Part shown: positions 34,794-41,469 of the stretch, one piece after another
Layout: the number at the start of each line of letters is the position of its first letter
Position numbering within the stretch: position 1 is the stretch's first letter
NCBI GenBank assembly: GCA_947503105.1
Contig: CANNCM010000011.1
Span: 1 to 41,469 of the forward strand
DNA from: an uncultured Flavobacteriaceae bacterium
GTDB taxonomy: Bacteria > Bacteroidota > Bacteroidia > Flavobacteriales > Flavobacteriaceae
Direction of reading: 5' to 3'
Length of the DNA stretch: 41,469 nt
Program-made: the position numbers and the translations under genes
Notes under the pieces: generated by a model
What the model saw: only the letters and a program-made list of their open reading frames with translations
The model's database searches: none
Told to the model about the DNA's origin: nothing

Positions 34794-35404
34794 TGCTGTT
34801 AAAAAGACTCTTAGAAATATTTAGTGCTAACGATCAACCTAAAACAAAGAAGGGTGAGTTAAGCTGTAAAGAGTGTAACTTCATTTATGATAACACACTT
34901 GATGAGTGTCCTGAATGTAAGTACATGAAAATCCTTACAGATAGGTCTTTTGATGAGATGAGTGATGGTCTTAGATTAATAAGAACAATCCGTGGCGAGA
35001 GAGCTATTAAAGCAGCTAAAGACATGGGGTTAAAACTACTTGAATTAAAAGCAGAAGTGAGTGATGAGTTTAAGGTAAAATATAAAAAGCTACAACACAG
35101 AAAAACAGGAGAAATTATAACAATAGGAGACTTCAGAGCAGATGGTGGATCGGAATGGAAAACGTTAGTTAATTGGACTTCTAGGAACCCTTCAAAGTTT
35201 TTTAGTCCTTATGCTGCCTATGTAATACCTAAAGACTTAAAAAAAGGAGAGTGTGTGCTTATAAATGACGTAATAACGAACCATGTTTCAGGAAGATGGA
35301 ACCAAGGAGACGTCTACAGACTTTCAAAATCTGAGGCCATATGGACTGGTAGATATTTTGATATTGATGTAAGCTCTTATGCTATTGGGGAATTTATAGG
35401 ATGA
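34793..35404 (+). CDS. Zinc-ribbon protein with WNQGDV C-terminal domain, 203 aa
   Basis: Residues ~22-41 have CKECNFIYDNTLDECPEC, a two-CxxC zinc ribbon. A linker and a compact C-terminal domain follow (~85-203), with CVLINDVITNHVSGRWNQGD and AIWTGRYFDIDVSSYAIGEF. The same C-terminal domain survives as a fragment at 19660-19773, so it is a recurring module in this island. It overlaps the upstream gene by one base. I do not recognise the domain. Confidence 0.6.
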   Translation: MLLKRLLEIFSANDQPKTKKGELSCKECNFIYDNTLDECPECKYMKILTDRSFDEMSDGLRLIRTIRGERAIKAAKDMGLKLLELKAEVSDEFKVKYKKLQHRKTGEIITIGDFRADGGSEWKTLVNWTSRNPSKFFSPYAAYVIPKDLKKGECVLINDVITNHVSGRWNQGDVYRLSKSEAIWTGRYFDIDVSSYAIGEFIG

Positions 35405-35488
35405 AAAATAAATAATAAAATGAATGTAAAATTCCTAATTGCAATATTAATTTCATGTTTTTATTTACCATTACTCAGAAAAAATATT

Positions 35489-36223
35489 ATGAATAATTAT
35501 CTTCTACTAATCCTCTTAATCCCAATGTTTTGCTTGGGGCAATCAAGTAGTGACTATTTTCTAGAAGCATATGATAAACAAAATAATGGCAATTATAAAG
35601 AAGCATTGATTGCCTATGATAAATCTATCGCCTTAGACTCTCAAGCTTCAGGATCTTATTACAACAGAGCAATAGTAAAATATAAACTCAAGGATTATAA
35701 TGGTGCAATAATAGATTTTACAACCAGTATAAAACTCAATCCGAGTGACAATACTGCATTTTACAACAGAGCTGATGTTAGAGCGGCAATAAATGACTTT
35801 GAAGGTGCTATAGAGGACTGTAGTATGGCTTTAAATCTAGAACCATTCGATGCTTACACGCAATACAATAGAGGTTATTATTACTCTAAAATATTAGATT
35901 TTAAAAATGCCATTTTAGATTACAACAAAACTATTAGCATCAAGCCTAAATTCATTCCTGCTTACAGGCAAAGAGGTGTTGCTTATTCTAAAATAGGAGA
36001 CTATAAATCTTCACTAAAAGATTTTAACCATGTTATAAGTTATCAATTGGGTAAAGTTGAAGGAATTGATGATAATAACCCAAATAACAAATCTGGTGAT
36101 TATTACAATATGGCGGTTGCAAAGTACTATCTTGATGACAAAGAAGGAGCATGTAGGGATGTTAGAATGGCCAAAGAATTGGGATATTCTTTAAGTAAAA
36201 TAAAGGATCTTAAATGTGAGTGA
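35489..36223 (+). CDS. Exported TPR protein, 244 aa
   Basis: I place the start at ATG 35489 (signal peptide MNNYLLLILLIPMFCLGQ). The frame extends up to an ATG at 35420, but those 23 residues (MNVKFLIAILISCFYLPL...) look like a second, separate signal sequence. Five to six TPR repeats follow (NGNYKEALIAYDKSIALD, LKDYNGAIIDFTTSIKLN, IGDYKSSLKDFNHVIS) and it ends DKEGACRDVRMAKELGY. TPR proteins of this kind bind partner proteins in the periplasm. Confidence 0.75.
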   Translation: MNNYLLLILLIPMFCLGQSSSDYFLEAYDKQNNGNYKEALIAYDKSIALDSQASGSYYNRAIVKYKLKDYNGAIIDFTTSIKLNPSDNTAFYNRADVRAAINDFEGAIEDCSMALNLEPFDAYTQYNRGYYYSKILDFKNAILDYNKTISIKPKFIPAYRQRGVAYSKIGDYKSSLKDFNHVISYQLGKVEGIDDNNPNNKSGDYYNMAVAKYYLDDKEGACRDVRMAKELGYSLSKIKDLKCE

Positions 36224-36243
36224 TTTTTAAATAAATCAAAATT

Positions 36244-36774
36244 ATGAATATAAAACACTTAATTACTATTTTAACTTTAGGCGTGTCATTTGCCAATGCG
36301 CAGCAAGAATATGAGATAAGTTTTCAAGAAATTGAAAGCAAGTATTGCAGAAACTGTTACGGAAGTTTAGTAGTAGAAAAAGGCAGCTTATCAGACACAA
36401 TTTTTGGGGGTCAATGGGGCAATGTTGTCAATTATAAACTCATCAAGATAAAAGAAAAAGAATATTTAAATACGTATTACAACTATGGGTTTCCTATGGG
36501 TCAAACTGTAATGGTATATAAAATTCATTCTATCGAAGAACACAACTTCCTAGAACCTATATTTGAAAAGACTTTCGAGCTGTATAGAGAAACACATAGA
36601 AATTATAATGATGTACCTACAAATTTCATTTTTGACAGAACAGTTGATGTAAAAATAAAAAATGGAATAGAGTTTGATACTAAGCTACAAGTAAGTTATT
36701 GCCCTGAAATTGAAGGAGAACAATGCGACATTCTATTCGAAGAAACGTATATTGACTTTTATAACATAAATTAA
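36244..36774 (+). CDS. Exported hypothetical protein, 176 aa
   Basis: The signal peptide MNIKHLITILTLGVSFANAQ is followed by a beta-rich domain with cysteines at YCRNCYGS and near the end (YCPEIEGEQCDIL) that could form disulfides. Its stop is 5 nt before the DUF1287 gene, so the two are co-transcribed. Not recognised. Confidence 0.6.
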   Translation: MNIKHLITILTLGVSFANAQQEYEISFQEIESKYCRNCYGSLVVEKGSLSDTIFGGQWGNVVNYKLIKIKEKEYLNTYYNYGFPMGQTVMVYKIHSIEEHNFLEPIFEKTFELYRETHRNYNDVPTNFIFDRTVDVKIKNGIEFDTKLQVSYCPEIEGEQCDILFEETYIDFYNIN

Positions 36775-36779
36775 ATTCA

Positions 36780-37382
36780 ATGAAATTAAATCCAATTAAG
36801 CTAGTATTAACTTTATTGTTGGGGCTTAGCCTAACACTATCCGCACAAGAACAATTTAGTCCAGAAAAAATTTCTGATGCAGCCTTGGAGTTGACCAATC
36901 AGCAGGTTATTTATGATGGCAGCTATTACAGTATTCCCTACCCCAACGGTGATGTCCCCGATGGTATTGGGGTTTGCACAGATGTTGTGATTAGAACATA
37001 TAGAGCTAACGGGCTGGATTTACAGAAAGTAGTCCATGAAGATATGACGGACAATTTTAATCTTTATCCAAAAAATTGGGGGCTTAAAAAACCTGATGCA
37101 AATATTGACCATAGGAGAGTTCCTAATTTAATGACTTATTTTGAGCGTCAAGGTTCAAAATTATCCATTACAAGCAACGGCGCTGATTACCAACCAGGAG
37201 ACATAGTGGCATGGGATTTGGGCGGTGGCACCACTCACATTGGAGTCGTTGTAGATGCCCAATCAAGAGATAACGAACGCTATCAAATTGTTCATAATAT
37301 TGGCGGTGGACAAGTTCTTGAAGATTGCTTATTTGATTTTAAAATTATTGGACACTATAGATTCCTTAGCTTGAAGAATTAA
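36780..37382 (+). CDS. Exported DUF1287-family hydrolase-fold protein, 200 aa
   Basis: After a signal peptide (MKLNPIKLVLTLLLGLSLTL SAQ) the protein has DGIGVCTDVVIRTYRANGLD with C66 as candidate nucleophile, TTHIGVVVD with H153 and IVHNIGGG with a second histidine (~172). This Cys-His layout is that of DUF1287 proteins, related to NlpC/P60-type papain-fold enzymes. The likely substrate is a peptide or amide in the cell envelope. It sits in the middle of a tight three-gene operon. Confidence 0.8.
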   Translation: MKLNPIKLVLTLLLGLSLTLSAQEQFSPEKISDAALELTNQQVIYDGSYYSIPYPNGDVPDGIGVCTDVVIRTYRANGLDLQKVVHEDMTDNFNLYPKNWGLKKPDANIDHRRVPNLMTYFERQGSKLSITSNGADYQPGDIVAWDLGGGTTHIGVVVDAQSRDNERYQIVHNIGGGQVLEDCLFDFKIIGHYRFLSLKN

Positions 37383-37383
37383 G

Positions 37384-38088
37384 ATGCATGTACTCTCTGT
37401 TTTATTGTTGTGTTGTTTGTTTGGATGTCAAAATTCAAAGAAAAATACTGAACAACAAACTAATCATTTGAAAGATTCTGTTCTAATTCACAGCCACTCC
37501 ATTCGGGATACATTCAAATTTTCAAAAGCAGAATTCAAATCGATTGTAGACAATCATCCAGAAATAAATTTGCACCCTCCCCTCCATCCCGAAATTGCAT
37601 ACCAAAACAATGACAAAGGGTTCAACTCAGAAACCGGCCAAGACGTTTATTTCACTATTTATGCCTACAACTTAGAAAAATACAACCATAACAGAGAGCA
37701 ATTTAGAACTAAATTAATCGAAGCCTTTCATAAAGTGAATAGCATCCATGGGTTATATAAAAGAGGGGGCTCTTTTTTCGGTCATCAAAAAGCAAGAATT
37801 GCAGCTTATGCCGAATTTGATGTTTATAGCTACAGAAATAGAAAGCCGACTTTAAAGGATTTGAAAAAAAATAAAACAAATTATATTGACAGTCTTAAAG
37901 TCTGTTTTGAAAAAGGAATTGTAAAAATGGTCAATACACCTGAGAAAGCCAAGACTTTGTTACTTGAAGATATTTATCTTGAAATATCACAGTTGGAAAA
38001 ACTGATTGATAATGATATTATGCTCAAAGCTATTCGAGACTTTGAACAACGCCATTACAATTACGACAATATTGATTTAATTTGGTGA
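37384..38088 (+). CDS. Lipoprotein, 234 aa
   Basis: The lipoprotein signal MHVLSVLLLCCLFGC ends in a lipobox cysteine at residue 15. The domain includes NLHPPLHPEIAYQNNDKGF and a long helical C-terminus. It begins one base after the DUF1287 stop, so it is translated with it and may be its cognate inhibitor or partner (inference). Family not recognised. Confidence 0.6.
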   Translation: MHVLSVLLLCCLFGCQNSKKNTEQQTNHLKDSVLIHSHSIRDTFKFSKAEFKSIVDNHPEINLHPPLHPEIAYQNNDKGFNSETGQDVYFTIYAYNLEKYNHNREQFRTKLIEAFHKVNSIHGLYKRGGSFFGHQKARIAAYAEFDVYSYRNRKPTLKDLKKNKTNYIDSLKVCFEKGIVKMVNTPEKAKTLLLEDIYLEISQLEKLIDNDIMLKAIRDFEQRHYNYDNIDLIW

Positions 38089-38096
38089 AAAAAATC

Positions 38097-38621
38097 TTAA
38101 TCTTCAAGATAACCCTCGTTATTAATGTATTCTGTATGTGATTTCATTCTATCGAATTCGTCTGTAATATCTTCTGGCTCCATTCCCAAAACAAACTCTA
38201 AAAGATGCATATCTGGGTTTTCAGCACAAAAATCAATAATCATTTCAGCAGCATAATACCCCATAGTTTCCAATAGCATTATAGTTTTTGATTTAATGTC
38301 TTCTCCGTCTGGAAATTTAACATATAATGAAGCTGCACTGTAATTGATATCACCTCCATCAACCAATTCAATCTTGACATGAGTAAATGGAGTATGCCAG
38401 TTTTCAGAAAGTAAAGAATGTATCTCCAAATGGTGATCTTGTGTTGTCCATAAAGGCTCCTCATCTTCATAAAGCAAGTTCACCTCTTCATTTTTTTTTA
38501 GTCCCCAAAGCTCAACAACCCTAAAATCTCTATTTTTTAAAAAAATAGCTGCTTTTTCAAAACCTACAGAACTAATTCCTATATGGTTGGTTTTTTTAAA
38601 AAATCCAAAGAAGTTTATCAT
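38097..38621 (-). CDS. Cytoplasmic hypothetical protein, 174 aa
   Basis: There is no signal peptide; it is acidic, with an alpha/beta appearance (HIGISSVGFEKAAIFLKN ... FVLGMEPEDITDEFDRM). It converges with the lipoprotein gene, the two stops being 8 nt apart. The acidic, compact, lone-gene character resembles immunity-type proteins, but that is only an impression. Not recognised. Confidence 0.5.
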   Translation of the reverse strand: MINFFGFFKKTNHIGISSVGFEKAAIFLKNRDFRVVELWGLKKNEEVNLLYEDEEPLWTTQDHHLEIHSLLSENWHTPFTHVKIELVDGGDINYSAASLYVKFPDGEDIKSKTIMLLETMGYYAAEMIIDFCAENPDMHLLEFVLGMEPEDITDEFDRMKSHTEYINNEGYLED

Positions 38622-38801
38622 TTATTTTAAAATAGTGAGTTGCCTAATTTAGAATTTTTAAAGCAGATTTAAAAAAATAATTAAAAACTTTATCTAGGTA
38701 AGTTTATTATTCAATTTATATCTTGAACGTATTAATTAAACATATTTTTTATAATTAGGTATAAAAAAAAATTTACATTTATTTGAATCAAAATGCAATA
38801 A

Positions 38802-38957
38802 ATGATACGATATCTTAAAAATATCATATTAAATAAAATTATAAGAGATCCTCTAGTAACAGAAAAAAAGGAGGGAAAAAAGTATCTTATTTCGAAGAAA
38901 AATCCATGGCTCAATCCCAAAGATAATTTTGGGAAACTAGAACGAGGTAAGGTTTGA
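38802..38957 (+). CDS. Small basic ORF, 51 aa
   Basis: ATG 38802 to TGA 38955-38957 encodes a Lys-rich peptide, MIRYLKNIILNKIIRDPLVT to ...NFGKLERGKV, with NPWLNPKDN near the middle. It lies in the otherwise empty gap between the 38621 start and repeat R2, in the same direction as R2 and its terminator, which would end its transcript. No family is recognised; it could be a remnant. Confidence 0.35.
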   Translation: MIRYLKNIILNKIIRDPLVTEKKEGKKYLISKKNPWLNPKDNFGKLERGKV

Positions 38958-38988
38958 AAATAGTCATTTTTGACAATTCAATTTAATC

Positions 38989-39036
38989 AAATCCTCCCCA
39001 AAATAGTTCGACTTCACTCCTCTTGACTCCACGGCA
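38989..39036 (+). repeat. Repeat R2 (45-bp family)
   Basis: AAATCCTCCCC, core AAAATAGTTCGACTTCACTCC, then CTCTTGACTCCACGG. Closest to R1; both also share the ACGGCA that leads into the hairpin. It lies just beyond the 3' end of the type IX-secreted gene. Confidence 0.9.
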
Positions 39037-39038
39037 TT

Positions 39039-39077
39039 ATTCCCTAAAATAAAATTTATTTTAGGGAATATTTTTTT
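39039..39077 (+). terminator. Rho-independent terminator after R2
   Basis: The arm ATTCCCTAAAATAAA (39039-39053) pairs perfectly with 39055-39069, followed by seven T. The inner stem equals that of the R1 terminator, while the outer bases differ in a compensated way (CCTCT/AGAGG there, CCCT/AGGG here), so the structure is what is kept. Confidence 0.85.
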
Positions 39078-39090
39078 GATCAATCTCAAA

Positions 39091-41109
39091 TCAGTGGTTT
39101 AAATAAACCCAGCCAGTAATTATATCATTATTACTGTTATTTAAAATAAGTTTATAAAAATATGTTCCTACTGGTGCTTTTTCATTAGAGTGTATTGTAG
39201 TTCCATACCATTTATTTAGGTTATCACCCTCAAAAATTAAAACTCCATATCGGTTGTATATCTTTAATTTATGATTGATAAATACATCATAAAGGTTTTG
39301 AATATTAAAATAGTCATTAAAACCATCATTGTTGGGAGAGAAAGCATCTGGAATGTTAGGAAAACAGCTCATAAAAACATCAAGCGCATTGATACTTTCA
39401 CATCCAAACTCATTAAGTTGAGTTATGTAATAAACACCAGGTGTTAATATCGTATTTGGTGATAAACTCTGATTTAATGTTAGGGAATCATAAATATTTA
39501 TATTTGGATAATCTGATAAAAGATCATCAACAAAGGTATAATCACAAATACTAATTTCAGAAACATCAAAATCAGAGGGTCTAGGGATTATTTCTATTTG
39601 CATGGAACTTGTTGATGTGCAAACTTCATTTAATAATATTTCAAGACTATATTCACCTTGATTGTAGGGAGTGACGTTTTCAATAATTGGGTTTTGAATA
39701 TCAGACACAAAGCCATTAGGTCCATTCCAAGAATAAGTAGCACCTTCAATGAAAGGAGCCTGAAATTCAAGTGAACTACCTTCACACAAAGAAGATTGAG
39801 CGGTAAAACTACTGTCAAACTCTCCAAAATCACTAAAATATCCATAACGACAGCCAGAAGTAGAACCACCATGAATTAGTCCCATATGAAAGCGATAATT
39901 AGAATTTAAAACTCGAATTGCAGCATTTGTACTTATTAAATTAGTGAAATCTAATTGTGCATATAACCAATTTTGATTTGAACCAGGAACATAATTAAAA
40001 TCATTTTGATTGATCGTTAAATCACTACCTTCAATATAAAAATAATTTTCGGAGCCAGCTGGTGCGAGTATATTTAAAGCAATAAATTCTGATGTTGATC
40101 GAACAATTGAAACATCATAAGAACCTGTACAATCTAATGGTGGTAATATTGCTTGTCCAACTTCGCAACCAAAACCACTCAAATGTAAGACATATGAGGG
40201 TTCAGATGTGTATATATAAGCTGATGAATTAGCCAGAGTAAATTCAACTGTTTCCAACGCATCAATCGTAGCAAATTGATTACCATCTATTTGAACTATG
40301 GTGTTGTTATATTGGGCGGTAACATAAACCTTATCAGGGCCATACAAATATCCTTTGACTGCGATGTACTCTTGTCCTAATAATTCAGTTGGTATTAGTT
40401 GATCACCTACCAAGTCCGCACACCCACCGTATGGCCCAGTAAGAGAATCTTCATGAACTGTTACTGAAATATTTTTATTTGAAGTTATTGTAGTTCCAGA
40501 TAAACTTTCATTCCCAATATTATTTGAAATCTTTACAAAATAAGTCTGCCCTTTATTTAAATTAACGGAAAACTCATCTCCAGCCATGAAACCTTCTGAA
40601 TCTTGAGTCAAAACAATATTAACCTCAGTATTATTTTCCGTGGCAACAATATTAAAACCAGCAAAATAACCCGACGATGAATTATTAAAAGATTGATATG
40701 GCGTAATAAAAAAATTACCAAGTGCATTCTTGCCCTTCAGAGCAAAAATATCAGGATTACAATTACAACCTGGGCTTACCTCATAATAAACCATAATTTC
40801 TGATGATGAGACAATTTTTATACCATAATCTAAAACTGTATTTGATGGTTTATTTTCAATAGTATCAATAAAAGCAGTAACATCTAAAACATATGACTCA
40901 TTAGCCTCCATTTGAAATTCAATGGGTTGAAAATTGTCATTTGCTGGTTGTGATATAACAATTGTAGCCGGATTACTGTAAGTAGCAAATTTCAAATAAA
41001 TTGGACGATCACCATGATTTTGGTTTACTTCTGGTGCAACAAACCAGAACTCTGTATCAATTTGGGAATAACAATTGCAAGTTAACAATAAAAAAAATAA
41101 AAGCCTCAT
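39091..41109 (-). CDS. Type IX-secreted protein with CHU_C sorting domain, 672 aa
   Basis: The signal peptide (MRLLFFLLLTCNCYSQ) is followed by a large beta-rich region starting DTEFWFVAPEVNQNHGDRP, a pattern found in many flavobacterial secreted proteins. Then comes an Ig-like/PKD-type repeat (GATYSWNGPNGF ... QGEYSLEI), and at ~585-672 the gliding-motility C-terminal (type B) sorting domain: PDAFSPNNDGFNDYF, KIYNRYGVLIFEG and PVGTYFYKL. It should be exported by the type IX system and attached at or released from the surface. It is flanked by repeats R2 and R3, like a one-gene cassette. Confidence 0.9.
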   Translation of the reverse strand: MRLLFFLLLTCNCYSQIDTEFWFVAPEVNQNHGDRPIYLKFATYSNPATIVISQPANDNFQPIEFQMEANESYVLDVTAFIDTIENKPSNTVLDYGIKIVSSSEIMVYYEVSPGCNCNPDIFALKGKNALGNFFITPYQSFNNSSSGYFAGFNIVATENNTEVNIVLTQDSEGFMAGDEFSVNLNKGQTYFVKISNNIGNESLSGTTITSNKNISVTVHEDSLTGPYGGCADLVGDQLIPTELLGQEYIAVKGYLYGPDKVYVTAQYNNTIVQIDGNQFATIDALETVEFTLANSSAYIYTSEPSYVLHLSGFGCEVGQAILPPLDCTGSYDVSIVRSTSEFIALNILAPAGSENYFYIEGSDLTINQNDFNYVPGSNQNWLYAQLDFTNLISTNAAIRVLNSNYRFHMGLIHGGSTSGCRYGYFSDFGEFDSSFTAQSSLCEGSSLEFQAPFIEGATYSWNGPNGFVSDIQNPIIENVTPYNQGEYSLEILLNEVCTSTSSMQIEIIPRPSDFDVSEISICDYTFVDDLLSDYPNINIYDSLTLNQSLSPNTILTPGVYYITQLNEFGCESINALDVFMSCFPNIPDAFSPNNDGFNDYFNIQNLYDVFINHKLKIYNRYGVLIFEGDNLNKWYGTTIHSNEKAPVGTYFYKLILNNSNNDIITGWVYLNH

Positions 41110-41252
41110 TAGTTTATTTCTTGTAAAAAAAATACGTCGAAAAAATTAAATAAAAAAGTTATTAATTCTATATTTAATTAATTGTATGATATTTTTTTCC
41201 AATTCATTCAAAATTTTTTTAAATATAATATTTTTTATTGATTAAATTTTTC
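41110..41252. other. Leader region of the secreted gene
   Basis: 143 bp of AT-rich sequence between the start of the 39091-41109 gene and repeat R3. No clear TAnnTTTG promoter was found. With R3 to R5 this fills the 360-bp gene-free right end of the window. Confidence 0.4.
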
Positions 41253-41297
41253 TAAATCCCGATCAAAATAGTTCGACTTAACGCCCTTTGGCTCCAC
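41253..41297 (+). repeat. Repeat R3 (45-bp family)
   Basis: The same core AAAATAGTTCGACTT, followed by AACGCCCTTTGGCTCCAC. It is more diverged after the core than R1, R2 and R4, but has the same spacing to CTCCAC. Confidence 0.85.
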
Positions 41298-41302
41298 TTT
41301 TT

Positions 41303-41341
41303 ATTCCCAAAAATAATTTTTTATTCTTGGGAATAATTTTT
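41303..41341 (+). terminator. Terminator after R3
   Basis: ATTCCCAA (41303-41310) pairs with TTGGGAAT (41327-41334), with an A/T-rich inner stem, followed by AATTTTTTAT. Same position relative to the repeat as in R1 and R2, but a different stem sequence. Confidence 0.7.
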
Positions 41342-41354
41342 TATGAAAATAACT

Positions 41355-41400
41355 AAATCATCATTAAAATAGTTCGACTTTACTCCTCTTGACTCCACAG
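41355..41400 (+). repeat. Repeat R4 (45-bp family)
   Basis: Core AAAATAGTTCGACTTTACTCC, then TCTTGACTCCACAG, identical to R2 over the TCTTGACTCCAC part. It begins 102 bp after R3, with no gene between. Confidence 0.9.
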
Positions 41401-41401
41401 T

Positions 41402-41440
41402 AAAACCCGCAACCTTTTATAGCTGCGGGTTTTTTATTTT
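41402..41440 (+). terminator. Strong GC-rich terminator after R4
   Basis: AAACCCGCA (41403-41411) pairs with TGCGGGTTT (41424-41432), with a 12-base loop and a T-run. The A-run on the other side suggests it may work in both directions. The stem is unrelated to the other three. Confidence 0.85.
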
Positions 41441-41444
41441 ATGT

Positions 41445-41469
41445 AAATCCTCCCCAAAATAGTTCGACT
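41445..41469 (+). repeat. Repeat R5, cut by the window edge
   Basis: AAATCCTCCCC, then AAAATAGTTCGACT up to the last base, identical to R2 over these 25 positions. It begins 90 bp after R4, so the array continues beyond the window. Confidence 0.85.

Noticed and set aside
39630-39872. 80-codon minus-strand frame within the type IX-secreted gene
   Set aside because: It overlaps the secreted gene in another frame and shows only a low-complexity Leu/Val run.
350-41469. R repeats as tmRNA or tRNA 3' ends (TTCGACT plus CTCCAC resembles a T loop and acceptor end)
   Set aside because: The bases before TTCGACT (AAAATAG) cannot pair with those after it, and the distance to CTCCAC is about five bases too long. 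No matching 5' half was found.
41253-41469. R repeats as a CRISPR array
   Set aside because: Only three close copies, imperfect repeats, spacer lengths that are not uniform, terminators inside the spacers, and no cas gene.
1-41469. Prophage or classical integrative element
   Set aside because: No integrase, transposase, phage structural, plasmid or conjugation gene could be recognised; only gene debris and direct repeats suggest mobility.

Overview
The window is strongly AT-rich bacterial DNA and most likely comes from a member of the Flavobacteriaceae (Bacteroidota). The evidence is a type IX secretion C-terminal sorting domain (39091-41109), many lipoprotein and signal peptides ending in AQ or xC, BspA/DUF285-type repeats, a CFI-box C-terminus, and Bacteroidota-type promoters (TAnnTTTG at -7, TTG near -33). 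No tRNA, rRNA, integrase, transposase or CRISPR array was found. Nearly every gene is accessory, and gene debris is common, so this reads as a defence or conflict island rather than core genome.

Layout. (1) 1-440: 5' end of a secreted-protein gene, then the first copy of a ~45-bp repeat (R1) followed by a hairpin terminator. (2) 557-6908: a MORN-repeat protein, an RmuC-like nuclease-fold protein, a three-gene operon of small exported or anchored proteins, a Swt1-type HEPN protein, and an exported zinc peptidase gene broken by a stop codon. (3) 7055-18774, all on the minus strand: a MoxR AAA+ ATPase, a HExxH/VWA protein, a 1558-residue BspA/LRR/MORN/BRCT protein, a ligase-like gene lacking its catalytic N-terminus, and a duplicated VWA tail plus second BspA/LRR protein. 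This block lies between two near-identical 234-bp direct repeats (6183-6416 and 19772-20005). (4) 18821-23496: small membrane proteins, rearrangement scars, a DinB-like protein, a lipoprotein pair and a transglutaminase/peptidoglycan-binding protein. (5) 23586-32509, all plus strand: two tandem J-domain-like proteins, a coiled-coil membrane protein, a divergent Hsp70, a kinase-AAA+-UVR fusion and a TerB-like protein. (6) 32497-38957: a protein with a possible readthrough extension, a HEAT-like lipoprotein, two zinc-ribbon proteins, a TPR protein, a DUF1287 hydrolase with secreted neighbours, and a small basic ORF. (7) 38989-41469: repeats R2 to R5, three followed by terminators, around a type IX-secreted protein.

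How the genes may work together (inference). Block 3 looks like a MoxR-VWA machine whose partner is an unusually large leucine-rich-repeat protein; the BRCT domain and ligase remnant suggest a nucleic-acid-damage theme. Block 5 looks like a chaperone/kinase/AAA+ machine with a membrane anchor. Both have the form of multi-component NTP-dependent conflict systems, but I cannot assign either to a named system. The repeat-plus-terminator units are the most obvious unexplained DNA-level structure.
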